Source: Heloderma charlesbogerti | Lineage: Eukaryota; Chordata; Lepidosauria; Squamata; Helodermatidae | Length of the DNA: 64,000 nucleotides | Assembly: GCA_026122225.1 (NCBI GenBank) | Contig: JANEZZ010001669.1 | Span: 124,001-188,000, forward strand | Direction of reading: 5' to 3' | Part shown: piece by piece, positions 11,317 through 20,695 of the stretch | Layout: each line of letters opens with the position of its first letter | How positions within the stretch are numbered: position 1 is the stretch's first letter | Notes under the pieces: generated by a model | Database searches by the model: none | What the model was told of the DNA's origin: nothing | Seen by the model: the letters and a program-made list of their open reading frames with translations, nothing else | Translations under genes and position numbers: made by a program

Positions 11317-12895
11317 TAGGGCTGTGCATGGACACACACCCCCCCTGATCCAACTCGGAAGCCTCTTCGGGGCTTCTGAGGCAGGCCCAATTCGGGTTGG
11401 GCTGATGCGGAGGGGGGACCAGCCTCAGCCTACGAAGCCGGATTCGGACATCCAAATCCCCCTTCGGCCCCTCCAACATGCCGCCCAGCCCCCAGCTCCT
11501 AACCTGGGCCCTTGGTCCGGGGGGGCACCACCACCAGGGGAGCCACCGCTGCCACTGCTGCTGGTGCTGCCGGGGAAAGTGCTGCTGGGGAAAACACTGC
11601 CTGTTGCAGCCCACAAACCACCCACAGGCATGAGGGCAGGAGTCGCCCTCCAGCTGCGCTCTCTCCCTTCCTTGGAAGGAGGGGAGGGTGCCCAGTTTGA
11701 GGCCATCTCCTGCCTCTGCTCAAGCCTTCATGGGTTCCTTACTTGCGAGGAGCCAGAGAAGGCTTGAATCGGGTGGCGGAGGCAGGAGTCGCCCTCCAGC
11801 TGCACTCTCTCCCTTCCTTGGAAGGAGGGGAGGGCGCCCAGTTGGAGACAGAGTCCTGCCAATGAGGGCAGACTGCCGCTACTGCTACCTCTGGATGCGT
11901 GCCAGCAGCCATATTGTTCCGGAGAATGGGGGAGCCATTTTTCCCCGTTTTTGCACCATGGCTGTGCCTGCGAGTGGCAGATCTGTGATTTTTCTGGTTC
12001 AGTCCATGGAGGCAGAGGTGCTCTGTGATTGGATGGTGATTTTGTGGGTCTCCCCTTTAAAAATCATATGAAATCATCAGGATCCCTCTTTGATTTGATG
12101 GATGCTCATTTTACCCAGTCCCCATAGCACGCGCTTTCTTCTCAGCTTCGTTCTGCCAAAGGAGAGAGTGCGAAGGGCTAAGGCTTCCCCTGCCATGCCT
12201 GGCAGAGACCAGGGCAGTTGCTCCCAGTGGCTAGGACTGGAGCAGAGAGAGAAATGCCATGGAGCTTCCCTCTCAGCTCCCGTCCCATCCTGCTGCTGCT
12301 GCTGCCGCTGCCACCACCCCCACCATCATTGCACACAATGGCAGCTTGTCAGGACAGCGGGAGGGGGCTCAATTATCAGGCAGCTCGCACACCCCAATGG
12401 ATCATCTTGCGTGCCCCCCTGAGGTGCGTGCACCCCACTTTGGAGACCACTGCTCTAGCCAAATACTGTTCAGACAGTCCTCTCCTCTCCAGTAACACCA
12501 CCTCTCTCACAAGGAGCAAATGGAGGCTGACTCACAGCAAAGCTCACTCCCTCTTCCTCCCTCTCCTCTCCCCTTCCCCCGCATCTCCTGGTGGTCAGAT
12601 TGATACATTTGGTGCCCCCGCATCCTCTCGCCTTCCCCCTCCCTCCTCCTCCTCCTGCCCCTCCATTTGATCTTTCAGAAGTTGAAACATTTTGGAGACA
12701 GCCTGTCTAGGATGCTCAGAAGGCAGAAGAAGAGCTCCAAATATACAAGGCGGACAAGGTGCTTTGTGGAGGAGCTGCTTGCTTCAGGGGGCCTCGGTGC
12801 TGGTCTGATGTGCTTCGTATCACAATGAGGCACCTCCGAATCAGCCCGCTTCACCTCGTTATTCGGGCTTCATACCGAGGCGGTGCACAGCCCCA
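11317..12895. mobile_element. hAT-like element, 1.58 kb, perfect 8-bp TSD
   Basis: It starts TAGGGCTGTGCATGGA and ends GGTGCACAGCCCCA, inverted repeats. It is flanked by identical CTTTTAAT at 11309-11316 and 12896-12903, a perfect 8-bp duplication as made by hAT transposases. The interior is GC-rich. Its right part (from about 12580: CTCCTCC-rich, then GATCTTTCA and CTGTCTAGG) is similar to 38960-39060 of the 6.3-kb element at 37387, so the two are related. The longest frames (127-150 codons) show no transposase domain, and I treat it as non-autonomous. Confidence 0.8.
11636..11845. repeat. 63-bp direct duplication inside the hAT-like element
   Basis: 11636-11698 and 11782-11845 are near-identical (GCAGGAGTCGCCCTCCAGC through GGAGGGNGCCCAGTT), 146 bp apart. 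The repeat produces the look-alike open frames in this stretch. Confidence 0.75.
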
Positions 12896-12967
12896 CTTTT
12901 AATGTATGTGTTTTAATGGTTATGCCTAAGTTTTCTTGATGCTGTATTGCCGTGCCTCTGGAAATGG

Positions 12968-12968
<1 letters not shown>

Positions 12969-13005
<37 letters not shown>

Positions 13006-13022
13006 ACAGAGAGAGAGAGAAG
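12969..13022. repeat. (GT)n/(GA)n microsatellite
   Basis: A GT run of about 30 bp passes into a GA run of about 18 bp. Confidence 0.9.
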
Positions 13023-13301
13023 ATCTTATATAAATTATATAAATCAATACAATAGTTCTGAAGAAAAAAGATTCTTTCCTTTGAGATGATACATGCATAT
13101 CTTATAGCAAGCAGCATCTCAGAAGAAGTGAGGGACAAGGCACATCAGATGCATCTTGAAAGATACGGCTGCCCGGCCACATTTTTTGTGTTTGTACTCA
13201 AAATAATTAAAACTTTAGTCTACAACAAAATCTGCTGGTTAATTAATTTGGATAGCTTTTAAAGTGATCCAAAGATTTTAATCAATTAATCTGACTGATT
13301 A

Positions 13302-13371
13302 AAGGTGAAATCCTCTGCATGTTTGGACAGAAACAAATCGTACCTCTCTAAACATGCATAGGATCGCGCCC
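13302..13371. mobile_element. Short Harbinger-like MITE
   Basis: A degenerate left end (GAAATCCTCTGCATGTTTGG) faces AACATGCATAGGATCGCGCC on the right, the foldback pattern of the element at 4656. The flanks are TTA on the left and TAA on the right, so the target duplication is not clean. Confidence 0.55.
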
Positions 13372-13799
13372 TAATTGAGAAAACATTGCAGGCCAGAGAG
13401 CTGGTGTGGAAAAATTCATAGCAGCATTGCAGATGGTTTTTCAGGCACCAGGGGAAGGAAGAAAAGTAAATTAAAGCTGGCCTGCCAAAGGGAAGTTGTG
13501 TTCTACTGAAATATCAATAGATGTGTACCAAAGTTAGCACACTCTGTATAAAAGCAATACAAGGTGACTCCTCTCCTCCCATTCAAGGATTACCAAGCTC
13601 CCTCCGCCCCCCACCTCTATATATGTGTATAACAAAAATGCAAGCCCTCTCAGGCATCTTCCAATGCACTCACATATTTTGCTCCACAGTATTTAATTGT
13701 CTCTTTTTTTCTCCCACTGCTAGGCAACTCATTTGCCTTCCCTAGAATTGTGTCCCGCGTTTTCACAAACAAAAACAGACAGCAACAAGGGAAGCTACT
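13372..13799. other. Unassigned sequence
   Basis: Nothing recognisable. It includes a 74-codon frame (13521-13745) without domain evidence. Confidence 0.4.
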
Positions 13800-13960
13800 C
13801 AGGACTGCCTCACTTCTGGCTCACCCAAAGAAGTAGTAGAGCTGGAAAAAGTGCAGAAAAGGGCAACTAAAATGATCAAGGGGCTGGAGCATCTCCCCTA
13901 TGAGGGAAGGTTACAACAGCTGCAATTGTTTAGGTTGGAAAAAAAGGAGGGTAAGGGGAG
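13800..13960 (+). mobile_element. CR1-type LINE, left part (split by BovB)
   Basis: It contains GAGCTGGAAAAAGTGCAGAA, then AAAATGATCAAGGGGCTGGA and AGGTTGGAAAAAA, the conserved end of a CR1-family reading frame (EKVQKRATKMIKGLE in translation). The continuation is found on the far side of the BovB insertion at about 17215, so the two parts were one element. Confidence 0.75.
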
Positions 13961-16900
13961 ACACCCCTTCATGGATCACTGCCTTGTTGTGGCGAAGGGG
14001 CTTGCGTAACTCAGTGAAGCCATAAGCTATGCCGTGCAGGGCCACCCAAGACGGACAGGTCATGGCAGAGAGTTCTGACAAAATGTGGTCCACTGGAGAA
14101 GGAAATGGCAACCCACTCCAGTATTCTTGCCAAGAAAACCCCATGGAACATATCACAAGGCTAAAAGATATGACGCCGGAAGATGAGCCCCTCAGGTCAG
14201 AAGGTGTCCAATATGCTACTGGGGAAGAGCAGAGGGTATTTCCAAGTAGCGCCAGAAAGAGTGAAGCGGCTGGGCCAAACCCGAAAGGACACTCAGCTGT
14301 GGATGTGTCTGGCGGTGAAAAGAAAATCCGATGCTGTAAAGAACAATATTGTTTAGGAACCTGGAATGTCAGATCAATGAATCAAGGTAAGTTGGAGGTG
14401 GTCAAACATGAGATGGCAAGATTGAACATCGACATCTTGGGAATCAGCGAACTAAAATGGACAGGCATGGGCGAATTTAATTCAGGTGACCATCATATCT
14501 ACTATTGTGGGCAAGAATCCCTTAGAAGAAATGGAGTAGCACTCATAGTCAACAAAAGGGTGGGAAAAGCAGTACTGGGGTACAATCTTAAAAATGATAG
14601 AATGATCTCAGTACGAATCCAAGGCAAACCATTCAACATCACAGTAATTCAAGTCTATGCCCCAACCACTGAGGCCGAAGAAGCTGAGGTTGATCGGTTC
14701 TATGAAGACCTACAACACCTTCTAGAACTAACACCAAAAAAAGATGTCCTCTTCATCATAGGGGATTGGAATGCTAAAGTAGGAAGTCAAGAAATCACCG
14801 GGATAACAGGCAGGCATGGCCTTGGTGTACAAAATGAAGCAGGACAAAAGCTAATAGAGTTTTGCCAAGAGAACATGCTGATCATAGCAAACACTCTTTT
14901 CCAACAGCACAAGAGGCGACTCTACACATGGACGTCACCAGATGGTCAATATCGAAATCAGATTGATTATGTCCTTTGCAGCCAAAGATGGAGAAGCTCC
15001 ATACAGTCAGTAAAAACAAGACCTGGAGCTGACTGTGGCTCAGATCATGAGCTGCTTCTTGCAAAATTTCGGCTTAAATTGAAGAACGTCGGGAAAACCG
15101 CTAAACCGTTCAGGTATGACCTAAATCATATCCCTGATGAATATACAGTGGAGGTGAGGAATAGATTTCAGGGATTAGACCTGATAGACAGAGTGCCTGA
15201 GGAACTATGGACGGAGGTCCGTAACATTGTTCAGGAGGCAGCAACTCAATCCGTCCCAAAGAAAAAGAAATGCAAGAAAGCCAAGTGGCTGTCTGAGGAG
15301 GCTTTACAAGTAGCTGAGGAAAGAAGGGAAGCAAAAAGCAAGGGAGAAAGGGGAAGATATATCCAACTGAATGCAGAGTTCCAGAGAATAGCAAGGAGAG
15401 ACAAGAAGGCCTTCTTAAATGAACAATGCAAAGAAATCGAGGAAAACAACAGAATGGGAAAGACTAGAGATCTCTTCAAGAAAATCGGAGATCTCAAGGG
15501 AACGTTTTGTGCAAAGACGGGCATGATAAAGGACAAAGAAGGCAGGGACCTAACAGAAGCAGATGAGATTAAGAAGAGGTGGCAAGAATACACAGAAGAA
15601 CTATACAGGAAAGATCTGAATGTCCCTGATAGCCATGATAGTGCGGTCACTGAACTTGAGCCGGACATCCTCGAGAGTGAAGTCAAGTGGGCCTTAGGAA
15701 GCATTAGTAACAACAAAGCTAGCGGAGATGACAGTATTCCAGCCGAGCTATTTAAAATCCTAAAAGATGATGCTGTTAAAGTGCTGCATTCAATATGCCA
15801 ACAAATCTGGAACACTCAACAGTGGCCACAAGACTGGAAAAGGTCAGTTTACATTCCAATTCCAAAGAAGGGCAACGCCAAAGAGTGTTCAAACTACCGC
15901 ACAATTGCGCTCATTTCACATGCCAGCAAGGGGATGCTCAAAATCCTACAAGCTAGGCTTCAGCAGTATGCGAACCGAGAACTACCGGAAGTACAAGCTG
16001 GGTTTACAAGAGGCAGAGGAACTAGAGATCAAATCGCCAACATTCGCTGCATCATGGAGAAAGCAAGAGAATTCCAGAAAAACGTCTATTTCTGCTTCAT
16101 TGACTACGCTAAAGCCTTTGATTGTGTGGATCACAACAAACTGTGGCAAATTCTTAAAGTGATGGGAGTACCAGACCACCTTACCTGTCTCCTGAGAAAC
16201 CTGTACGAGGGTCAAGAAGCAACAGTAAGAACCAGACATGGAACAACCGATTGGTTCAAAATTGGGAAAGGAGTACGACAAGGCTGCATATTGTCACCCT
16301 GCTTATTTAACTTATATGCAGAGTACATCATGAGAAATGCCGGGTTGGATGAATCAGAGGTCGGAATTAAGATTGCCGGGAGAATTATCAACAACCTCCG
16401 ATATGCAGACGATACCACCCTAATGGCAGAAAGCGAAGAGGATCTCAAGAGCCTCTTGTTGAGGGTGAAAGAGGAGAGTGCAAAAGCTGGTTTGAAACTC
16501 AACATTAAAAAAACTAAGATCATGGCATCTGGCCCTATCACTTCCTGGCATATAGAAGGGGAAGAAATGGAAGCAGTGACAGATTTTACTTTCTTGGGCT
16601 CCAAGATCACCGCAGACGGTGACTGTAGCCATGAAATTAAAAGACGCTTGCTCCTGGGGAGGAAAGCTATGGCAAACCTAGACAGCATAGTAAGAAGCAG
16701 AGACATCACCTTGCCGACAAAGGTCCGTCTAATCAAAGCTATGGTTTTCCCAGTAGTAATGTATGGCTGTGAGAGCTGGACTATAAGGAAGGCTGAGCGC
16801 CGAAGAATTGATGCTTTCGAACTGTGGTGCTGGAGAAGACTCTTACGAGTCCCCTGGACTGCAAGGAGGTCAAATCAGTCCATCCTAAAGGAAATCAACC

Positions 16901-17202
16901 CTGACTGCTCATTGGAAGGACAGATACTGAAGCTGAAGCTCCAATATTTTGGCCACCTAATGCGAAGAGAAAACTCTCTGGAAAAGACCCTGATGCTGGG
17001 AAAGACTGAAGGCAAAAGGAGAAGGGGACGGCAGAGGATGAGATGGCTAGATAGCATCACGGATGCAATGAGTATGAACTTGAGCACGCTCCGGGAGAGA
17101 GCGCAGGACAGGAAGGCCTGGCGTGCTATGGTCCATGGGGTCACGAAGAGTCGGACACGACTTAACGACTGAACAACAAATCACAACCTGGAGTTTCTCT
17201 TG
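13961..17202 (+). mobile_element. Full-length-looking RTE-BovB LINE
   Basis: It begins at about 13961 with CACCCCTTCATGGATCACTG, which can fold against GCGAAGGGG about 20 bp on. It carries a single uninterrupted reading frame and ends CACGACTTAACGACTGAACA followed by ACAA, the BovB 3' terminus. It lies in the same orientation inside a CR1 LINE. The last 22 nt (17181-17202) are not BovB-like in the other copies here but match 21458-21479. I found no target duplication. The 5' end was judged only by the break in CR1 similarity. Confidence 0.9.
14029..17172 (+). CDS. RTE-BovB ORF: AP endonuclease + reverse transcriptase
   Basis: The frame is 1047 codons without a stop. Residues about 108-345 form an apurinic-like endonuclease that would nick target DNA: TWNVRSMN (N113), ISELKW (E141), QVYAPT, GDWNAKVG (D246, N248), NQIDYVL and GSDHELL (D339, H340). 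A basic linker, KKKKCKKAKW, spans about 411-420. The reverse transcriptase spans about 600-870: FIDYAKAFD (D692), GVRQGCILSPCLF and RYADD (D794, D795). The C-terminus has RRRGRQRMRWLDSI and ends TRLND, with the stop 7 bases before the terminal ACAA. All visible catalytic residues are present. The start is uncertain: codons 24-38 overlap a block shared with a SINE (52421-52470), so part of the N-terminus may be untranslated leader; Met12, Met19, Met39 or Met48 are alternatives. Activity is inferred, not shown. Confidence 0.93.
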   Translation: MPCRATQDGQVMAESSDKMWSTGEGNGNPLQYSCQENPMEHITRLKDMTPEDEPLRSEGVQYATGEEQRVFPSSARKSEAAGPNPKGHSAVDVSGGEKKIRCCKEQYCLGTWNVRSMNQGKLEVVKHEMARLNIDILGISELKWTGMGEFNSGDHHIYYCGQESLRRNGVALIVNKRVGKAVLGYNLKNDRMISVRIQGKPFNITVIQVYAPTTEAEEAEVDRFYEDLQHLLELTPKKDVLFIIGDWNAKVGSQEITGITGRHGLGVQNEAGQKLIEFCQENMLIIANTLFQQHKRRLYTWTSPDGQYRNQIDYVLCSQRWRSSIQSVKTRPGADCGSDHELLLAKFRLKLKNVGKTAKPFRYDLNHIPDEYTVEVRNRFQGLDLIDRVPEELWTEVRNIVQEAATQSVPKKKKCKKAKWLSEEALQVAEERREAKSKGERGRYIQLNAEFQRIARRDKKAFLNEQCKEIEENNRMGKTRDLFKKIGDLKGTFCAKTGMIKDKEGRDLTEADEIKKRWQEYTEELYRKDLNVPDSHDSAVTELEPDILESEVKWALGSISNNKASGDDSIPAELFKILKDDAVKVLHSICQQIWNTQQWPQDWKRSVYIPIPKKGNAKECSNYRTIALISHASKGMLKILQARLQQYANRELPEVQAGFTRGRGTRDQIANIRCIMEKAREFQKNVYFCFIDYAKAFDCVDHNKLWQILKVMGVPDHLTCLLRNLYEGQEATVRTRHGTTDWFKIGKGVRQGCILSPCLFNLYAEYIMRNAGLDESEVGIKIAGRIINNLRYADDTTLMAESEEDLKSLLLRVKEESAKAGLKLNIKKTKIMASGPITSWHIEGEEMEAVTDFTFLGSKITADGDCSHEIKRRLLLGRKAMANLDSIVRSRDITLPTKVRLIKAMVFPVVMYGCESWTIRKAERRRIDAFELWCWRRLLRVPWTARRSNQSILKEINPDCSLEGQILKLKLQYFGHLMRRENSLEKTLMLGKTEGKRRRGRQRMRWLDSITDAMSMNLSTLRERAQDRKAWRAMVHGVTKSRTRLND

Positions 17203-17214
17203 AAAGTATACAAG

Positions 17215-17690
17215 AGATAGAAGTATACAAAGTTATGCAGGATATCGGGAATGTAAATAGGGAGACATTTTTCTCCCTCTCTCATAATACTCGAACCCGA
17301 AGTCATCCCATGAAGCTGATTGGTGGGAGATTCAGGACAGATAAAAGGAAGTACTTTTCACACAGTGCATGGTCAAACTATGGAATTTGCTACCGCAAGA
17401 TGTGGAGATGGCCACCAATTTGGTTGCTTTAAAAGGGGGTTGGGCAAATTCCTGGAGAAGACTATAAATGGCTACTAATCCTGACAGCTGTATGCTACCT
17501 CCAGTACCAGAGGCAGTATGCCTATGTACACCAGTTGCTGGGGAACATGGGTGGGAGGGTGCTGTTGCACTCATGTTCTGCTTGTGGGTTCCTGGTCGAC
17601 AGCTGGCTGGCCACTGTGTGAACAGCATGCTGGACTAGATGGACCCTGGGTCTGATCCAGCATGGCTCTTCTTATGTTCTTATGTAGTCT
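17215..17690 (+). mobile_element. CR1-type LINE 3' end (right part)
   Basis: It holds ATAGAAGTATACAAAGTTAT, TTTTCTCCCTCTCTCATAAT, GGAAGTACTTTTCACACAG and ATGGAATTTGCTACC, then CAGTATGCCTATGTACACCA and the terminal TCTTATGTTCTTATG repeat typical of this CR1 group. It continues the fragment at 13800-13960. A minus-strand copy of the same terminus is at 19748-19837. Confidence 0.85.
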
Positions 17691-18441
17691 TCCTTGGATA
17701 AGCCAGAAGTGAGTTGGTTCTGAGTAGTTATTTAGGAAGTTTTAGAAGCAAATGAAGAATTCCCTTGAGAAAGGCGCACATTCAGAATGCACCAGGAACC
17801 AAACACTGGTGCAGCTCTCCTTTTTGTTTTGGCTTTTGGCTTTGGTGGCTGTTTTTGGATCCTCATCCTTGTGTTTTGCTTTCGCTTTCTGTCCCCCCTT
17901 GAGGAATTGCTCCTCTTTTAGCTCCTCCCCCATACATACCTCCTCAAAGGATTGCTCTTCACATAATGTAAAACATGAAAAACTCTCCCAAAAGCCCCAC
18001 CAATATTCCTCCTGCATTAAGAAGTAATGAGAATTTGTTCACCTGAGAAAAAGTCCTTGGCAGAAACAAGGAATTCAATGGTCCTGGGATTCTTAGGGTG
18101 CTTCCAGACGGAGTACGCCTAGCACCACCAAGCATAAAAACATTGCACAGCTATGCACCCTTTCCTCCTTCACTGATTTCTTCTTGTAAGAAAAAGGACA
18201 GAAGAAGTGGTGGGACAACATGGGAAAGCTACAAATTGAAGCAGACATTATCTGCATCCCCCATAAAATTCCGTGAATGAAGCGGAACGATTACACAATA
18301 AAAGGCTTTTCTGGAAGTGCCCTTAGATCCCAATGAATCAGGGTCTCAGTAGTCCGAAATCAGGTGCTACTTGTGTGTCAACAAGGGGTCACCTTCACTC
18401 CAATAAATAAAATATGGGGAGTGGGTATTAAATGCAGATCC

Positions 18442-18442
<1 letters not shown>
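17691..18442. other. Unassigned sequence
   Basis: Overlapping 91-codon frames lie on both strands at 17742-18027, with no domain; complementary frames of this kind are often composition artefacts. I see no splice-bounded exon or repeat terminus. Confidence 0.4.
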
Positions 18443-18497
<55 letters not shown>

Positions 18498-18498
18498 G
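18443..18498. repeat. (TAA)n microsatellite
   Basis: About 18 TAA units. Confidence 0.95.
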
Positions 18499-18639
18499 AC
18501 AGTTACATTTTTTTTCACTTTACAATGACAAGTTAAGGTGTTCCTGTCCTCTCAAGCCTTTTCACTCCGTGGCTACTGCTACTTGGATCTGTTTAAAAAG
18601 AACCAATGAAAGACCTGTTAGCTTCTGGCTCTTTTTAAA

Positions 18640-18641
<2 letters not shown>

Positions 18642-18675
<34 letters not shown>
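18642..18675. repeat. (GT)n microsatellite
   Basis: About 17 uninterrupted GT units. The following 100 bp (TTATTGATTTTATGATTG, CCTCCTTGGGCAAACTTGAG, then AATAAATC) look like an old LINE 3' end on the plus strand. Confidence 0.9.
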
Positions 18676-18677
<2 letters not shown>

Positions 18678-18789
18678 AAGGTATGAATGCATTTGTGTTA
18701 TTGATTTTATGATTGTTTTATGATTTTTAATCTTCTGCACCTCCTTGGGCAAACTTGAGGCAAGCTGGCTAATAAATCTTAAAATGAGA

Positions 18790-19212
18790 ATAATTAAAAT
18801 TACAGCATGTTCCCTGCAGATAGGAGCCCAACGACGATCGCCCTGGTTAAGGAGTATATATGTCATCCTCCTCTCCCTGGGCAGGACATGTACAGATCCA
18901 CAGAAAGCCAAGGTCACTCCAATTAGTAGACTCGCTAGTATGCTCACTGTTGCTGCACGCAAGAGTTTCTTTGTTTTGACACTGATAAAATGTGGGGAGC
19001 TGCCATGTTGGATGGCAATCAGGCACCGGTGTATAATAGCCAGTGCCTAGGATCTACGTGATCTGACTTCACACCAAGAAATACAACCCTGGACAATGAT
19101 ATGAAGGTAAAGGGAGGGGGGGGCTATGTAGATAAAGGCAGGCCCATTTCCCCATGGGTCCATTTATATTGAGCCAGCCCATTGGTCCACCTAGCTCAGA
19201 CTTGTCTATACT
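18790..19212. other. Unassigned sequence
   Basis: Nothing recognisable. Overlapping frames of about 100 codons on both strands have no domain. Confidence 0.4.
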
Positions 19213-19447
19213 GGGAAAGGCAACTTGGTGCCCTCCAGATGTTTTGGGGCTACAATTCCCATAATCCCAGACCATTGGACATGCTGGCTGGGACTTATGG
19301 GAGTTGTAGTCCAAAACATCTGGAGGGCACCAGGTTGCCCACCCCTGCTCTGGCCCAGCCTTCCCCAACATGGTGTCCTCCAGATGTGCTCGGCTGCAAG
19401 GTCCACTCCAACACAATTGGAGGGCACCAAGTTGGGGAAGGCTGGTC
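19213..19447. mobile_element. Two adjacent palindromic hAT MITEs
   Basis: 19213-19350 is a foldback with arms CTTGGTGCCCTCCAGATG and CATCTGGAGGGCACCAG around a GGACATGCTGGCTGGGA centre. 19351-19447 is a shorter, more diverged copy of the same type that keeps both ends (CCAGCCTTCCCCAACATGGT and GTTGGGGAAGGCTGG). Confidence 0.7.
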
Positions 19448-19454
19448 TACACAG

Positions 19455-19560
19455 ACTGACAGCAGCTCTCCAGCATTTCAGACTAGAGATGCTGGGGATT
19501 GAACCCAGGACCTTTTGCATACAAAGTATATGTTCTACTACGGATCTGCACCCCTTCCCC
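19455..19560 (-). mobile_element. tRNA-headed SINE fragment (minus)
   Basis: On the minus strand it carries the box-B-like GGTTCAATCCCCAGC and the phrase TGAAATGCTGGAGAGCTGC. Longer relatives lie at 22041-22230 and 51861-52073. The tRNA box A region is degenerate. Confidence 0.65.
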
Positions 19561-19747
19561 ATTGAGTACTTTAGAACAAAGTAATGCTATCTGGGACATA
19601 ACTTGAGATGAGCCAAAGCCTGTTCCTCACTCCACGCACTACAATGACTAGGGTCAGGCAGTTGATGTCATTTCTGACTTCACCCCTTCCTTTTTCCCAT
19701 ATATGTGAATGGTTGTCATTACCTCATGGGTGGGGGAATAAAGCACA

Positions 19748-19837
19748 GCATAAGAACATAACAACATAAGAGGAGCCATGCTGGATCAGACCAAGGATCC
19801 CTCTAGTCCAACATTCTGTTCACATAGTGGCCACAGA
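19748..19837 (-). mobile_element. CR1-type LINE 3' terminus (minus)
   Basis: It is the inverse of the terminal part of the CR1 at 17600-17690: CATAAGAACAT, GAGCCATGCTGGATCAGACC and TAGTGGCCAC. Only about 90 bp remain. Confidence 0.75.
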
Positions 19838-19966
19838 GTTGACTTAATCCAGACTTTGACCCTTGATTGGAGTTAACTTAGTCCAGCCTTTGCCCCTTGC
19901 TTGGAGTAGACTTAGGCCAGCCTTTTCTTGGAGTTGACTTAGTTCAGGTTTTGACCCTTGCTCCAC
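19838..19966. repeat. 34-bp minisatellite, four units
   Basis: Units start at 19838, 19872, 19906 and 19933 with the consensus GTTGACTTAGTCCAGCCTTT followed by GACCCTTGCTTGGA. Units 1, 2 and 4 are about 34 bp; unit 3 is 27 bp through a small deletion. It abuts the end of a CR1 fragment. Confidence 0.8.
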
Positions 19967-20604
19967 TGAGAAGGCCACTGAGTTCCTGCAACTAGGCCTG
20001 CCTTTTTGCTGAGTTTTGCCAGCACTTCTATGGAGTCCCAGTCTGGAACAGGATATATACATGCCCTCTCTACACACACAGACACACACTCCACATCATA
20101 ATGACACTCCTTTTGCTAGTCATATAAAATGCATACGCAACGGACTAGGCTCCTCAGTTCAGATGCAGTGATACCATATTTCCTACATGTCATTTCCCCC
20201 TGTTCTGTGCAAGCAGTGAATATGTTCATCTTCCAGGGTTGCTGTGTTCTGGCACCAGTCCTGCTGTGTTTTCTTCCTCTTCCGACAAACAAATCATTCT
20301 GTGCCTGAAATCACCACTTGAGCATCCTTTCAAAAACAAATTGCCTAGCAGACTGTAATCAATTCTGTGTCTCCGTGTTATTACAGCTATAACTGACCCC
20401 TAAAAATTAACCTGTCTTTTGGGAATGCCCTTCAACCAGAAGCAAGCAAATCTTGCAAGAGGAGAAGCTTCAGTTTTGTTCCATTCAAAGCAAGGGGATG
20501 CAAATATTATCCAGACTTGCAAAACAAGGCGCTCTTCTTCCCTGATGGATCTTGCCATGGCTGTCAGTGTTTCTGAATAAACAACTCCGAATCTGGAACA
20601 CAAG
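19967..20604. other. Unassigned sequence
   Basis: No gene, repeat terminus or RNA gene recognised. Confidence 0.4.
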
Positions 20605-20690
20605 GTAGGGCCATAGCTCAATGGTACAGCACCTGCTTGCATGATACAGAGGGTACCAGGTTCATTGCTGGCACTGCTCACTTAAAAGGA
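20605..20690 (+). mobile_element. tRNA-headed SINE head
   Basis: It has the tRNA-like sequence GGGCCATAGCTCAATGGTA (box A type) followed by box-B-like GTACCAGGTTCATTGCTGGC. It belongs to the same family as 54940-55105. It is a SINE head and not a functional tRNA gene: the acceptor pairing is not maintained. Confidence 0.65.
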
Positions 20691-20695
20691 GTGGG

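Larger units (their letters stand above)
10501..12957 (+). mobile_element. L2-type LINE 3' region, split by a hAT-like insertion
   Basis: Segments 10501-11316 and 12904-12957 read as LINE 3' sequence. ATTGATCCAGATTGCAGC, GGGATTATATTACACC and CAATTTGTTTCTGGGC match the order of the L2-type LINE at 59700-59810, and CTGCCTTGGGTGG resembles its tail. A second stretch (about 11190-11316) resembles the part of such LINEs around TTCTCAGTAGCGGCCCTTCT and may be a separate copy. The element at 11317-12895 interrupts it. No coding capacity remains. Confidence 0.65.

Noticed and set aside
11324..12670. Frames of 100-150 codons in the 1.58-kb hAT-like element
   Set aside because: They run through a duplicated GC-rich block and polypyrimidine or CTG-rich tracts and show no transposase feature.
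15246..16736. Minus-strand frames of 174-189 codons
   Set aside because: Antisense to the intact BovB ORF; low stop density is a by-product of its codon use.
17742..18027. Coding exon
   Set aside because: Mirror-image open frames on both strands and no splice sites or family resemblance.
20605..20690. tRNA gene
   Set aside because: Box A and B-like sequences are those of a SINE head; the acceptor and anticodon stems do not pair and SINE body sequence follows in relatives.
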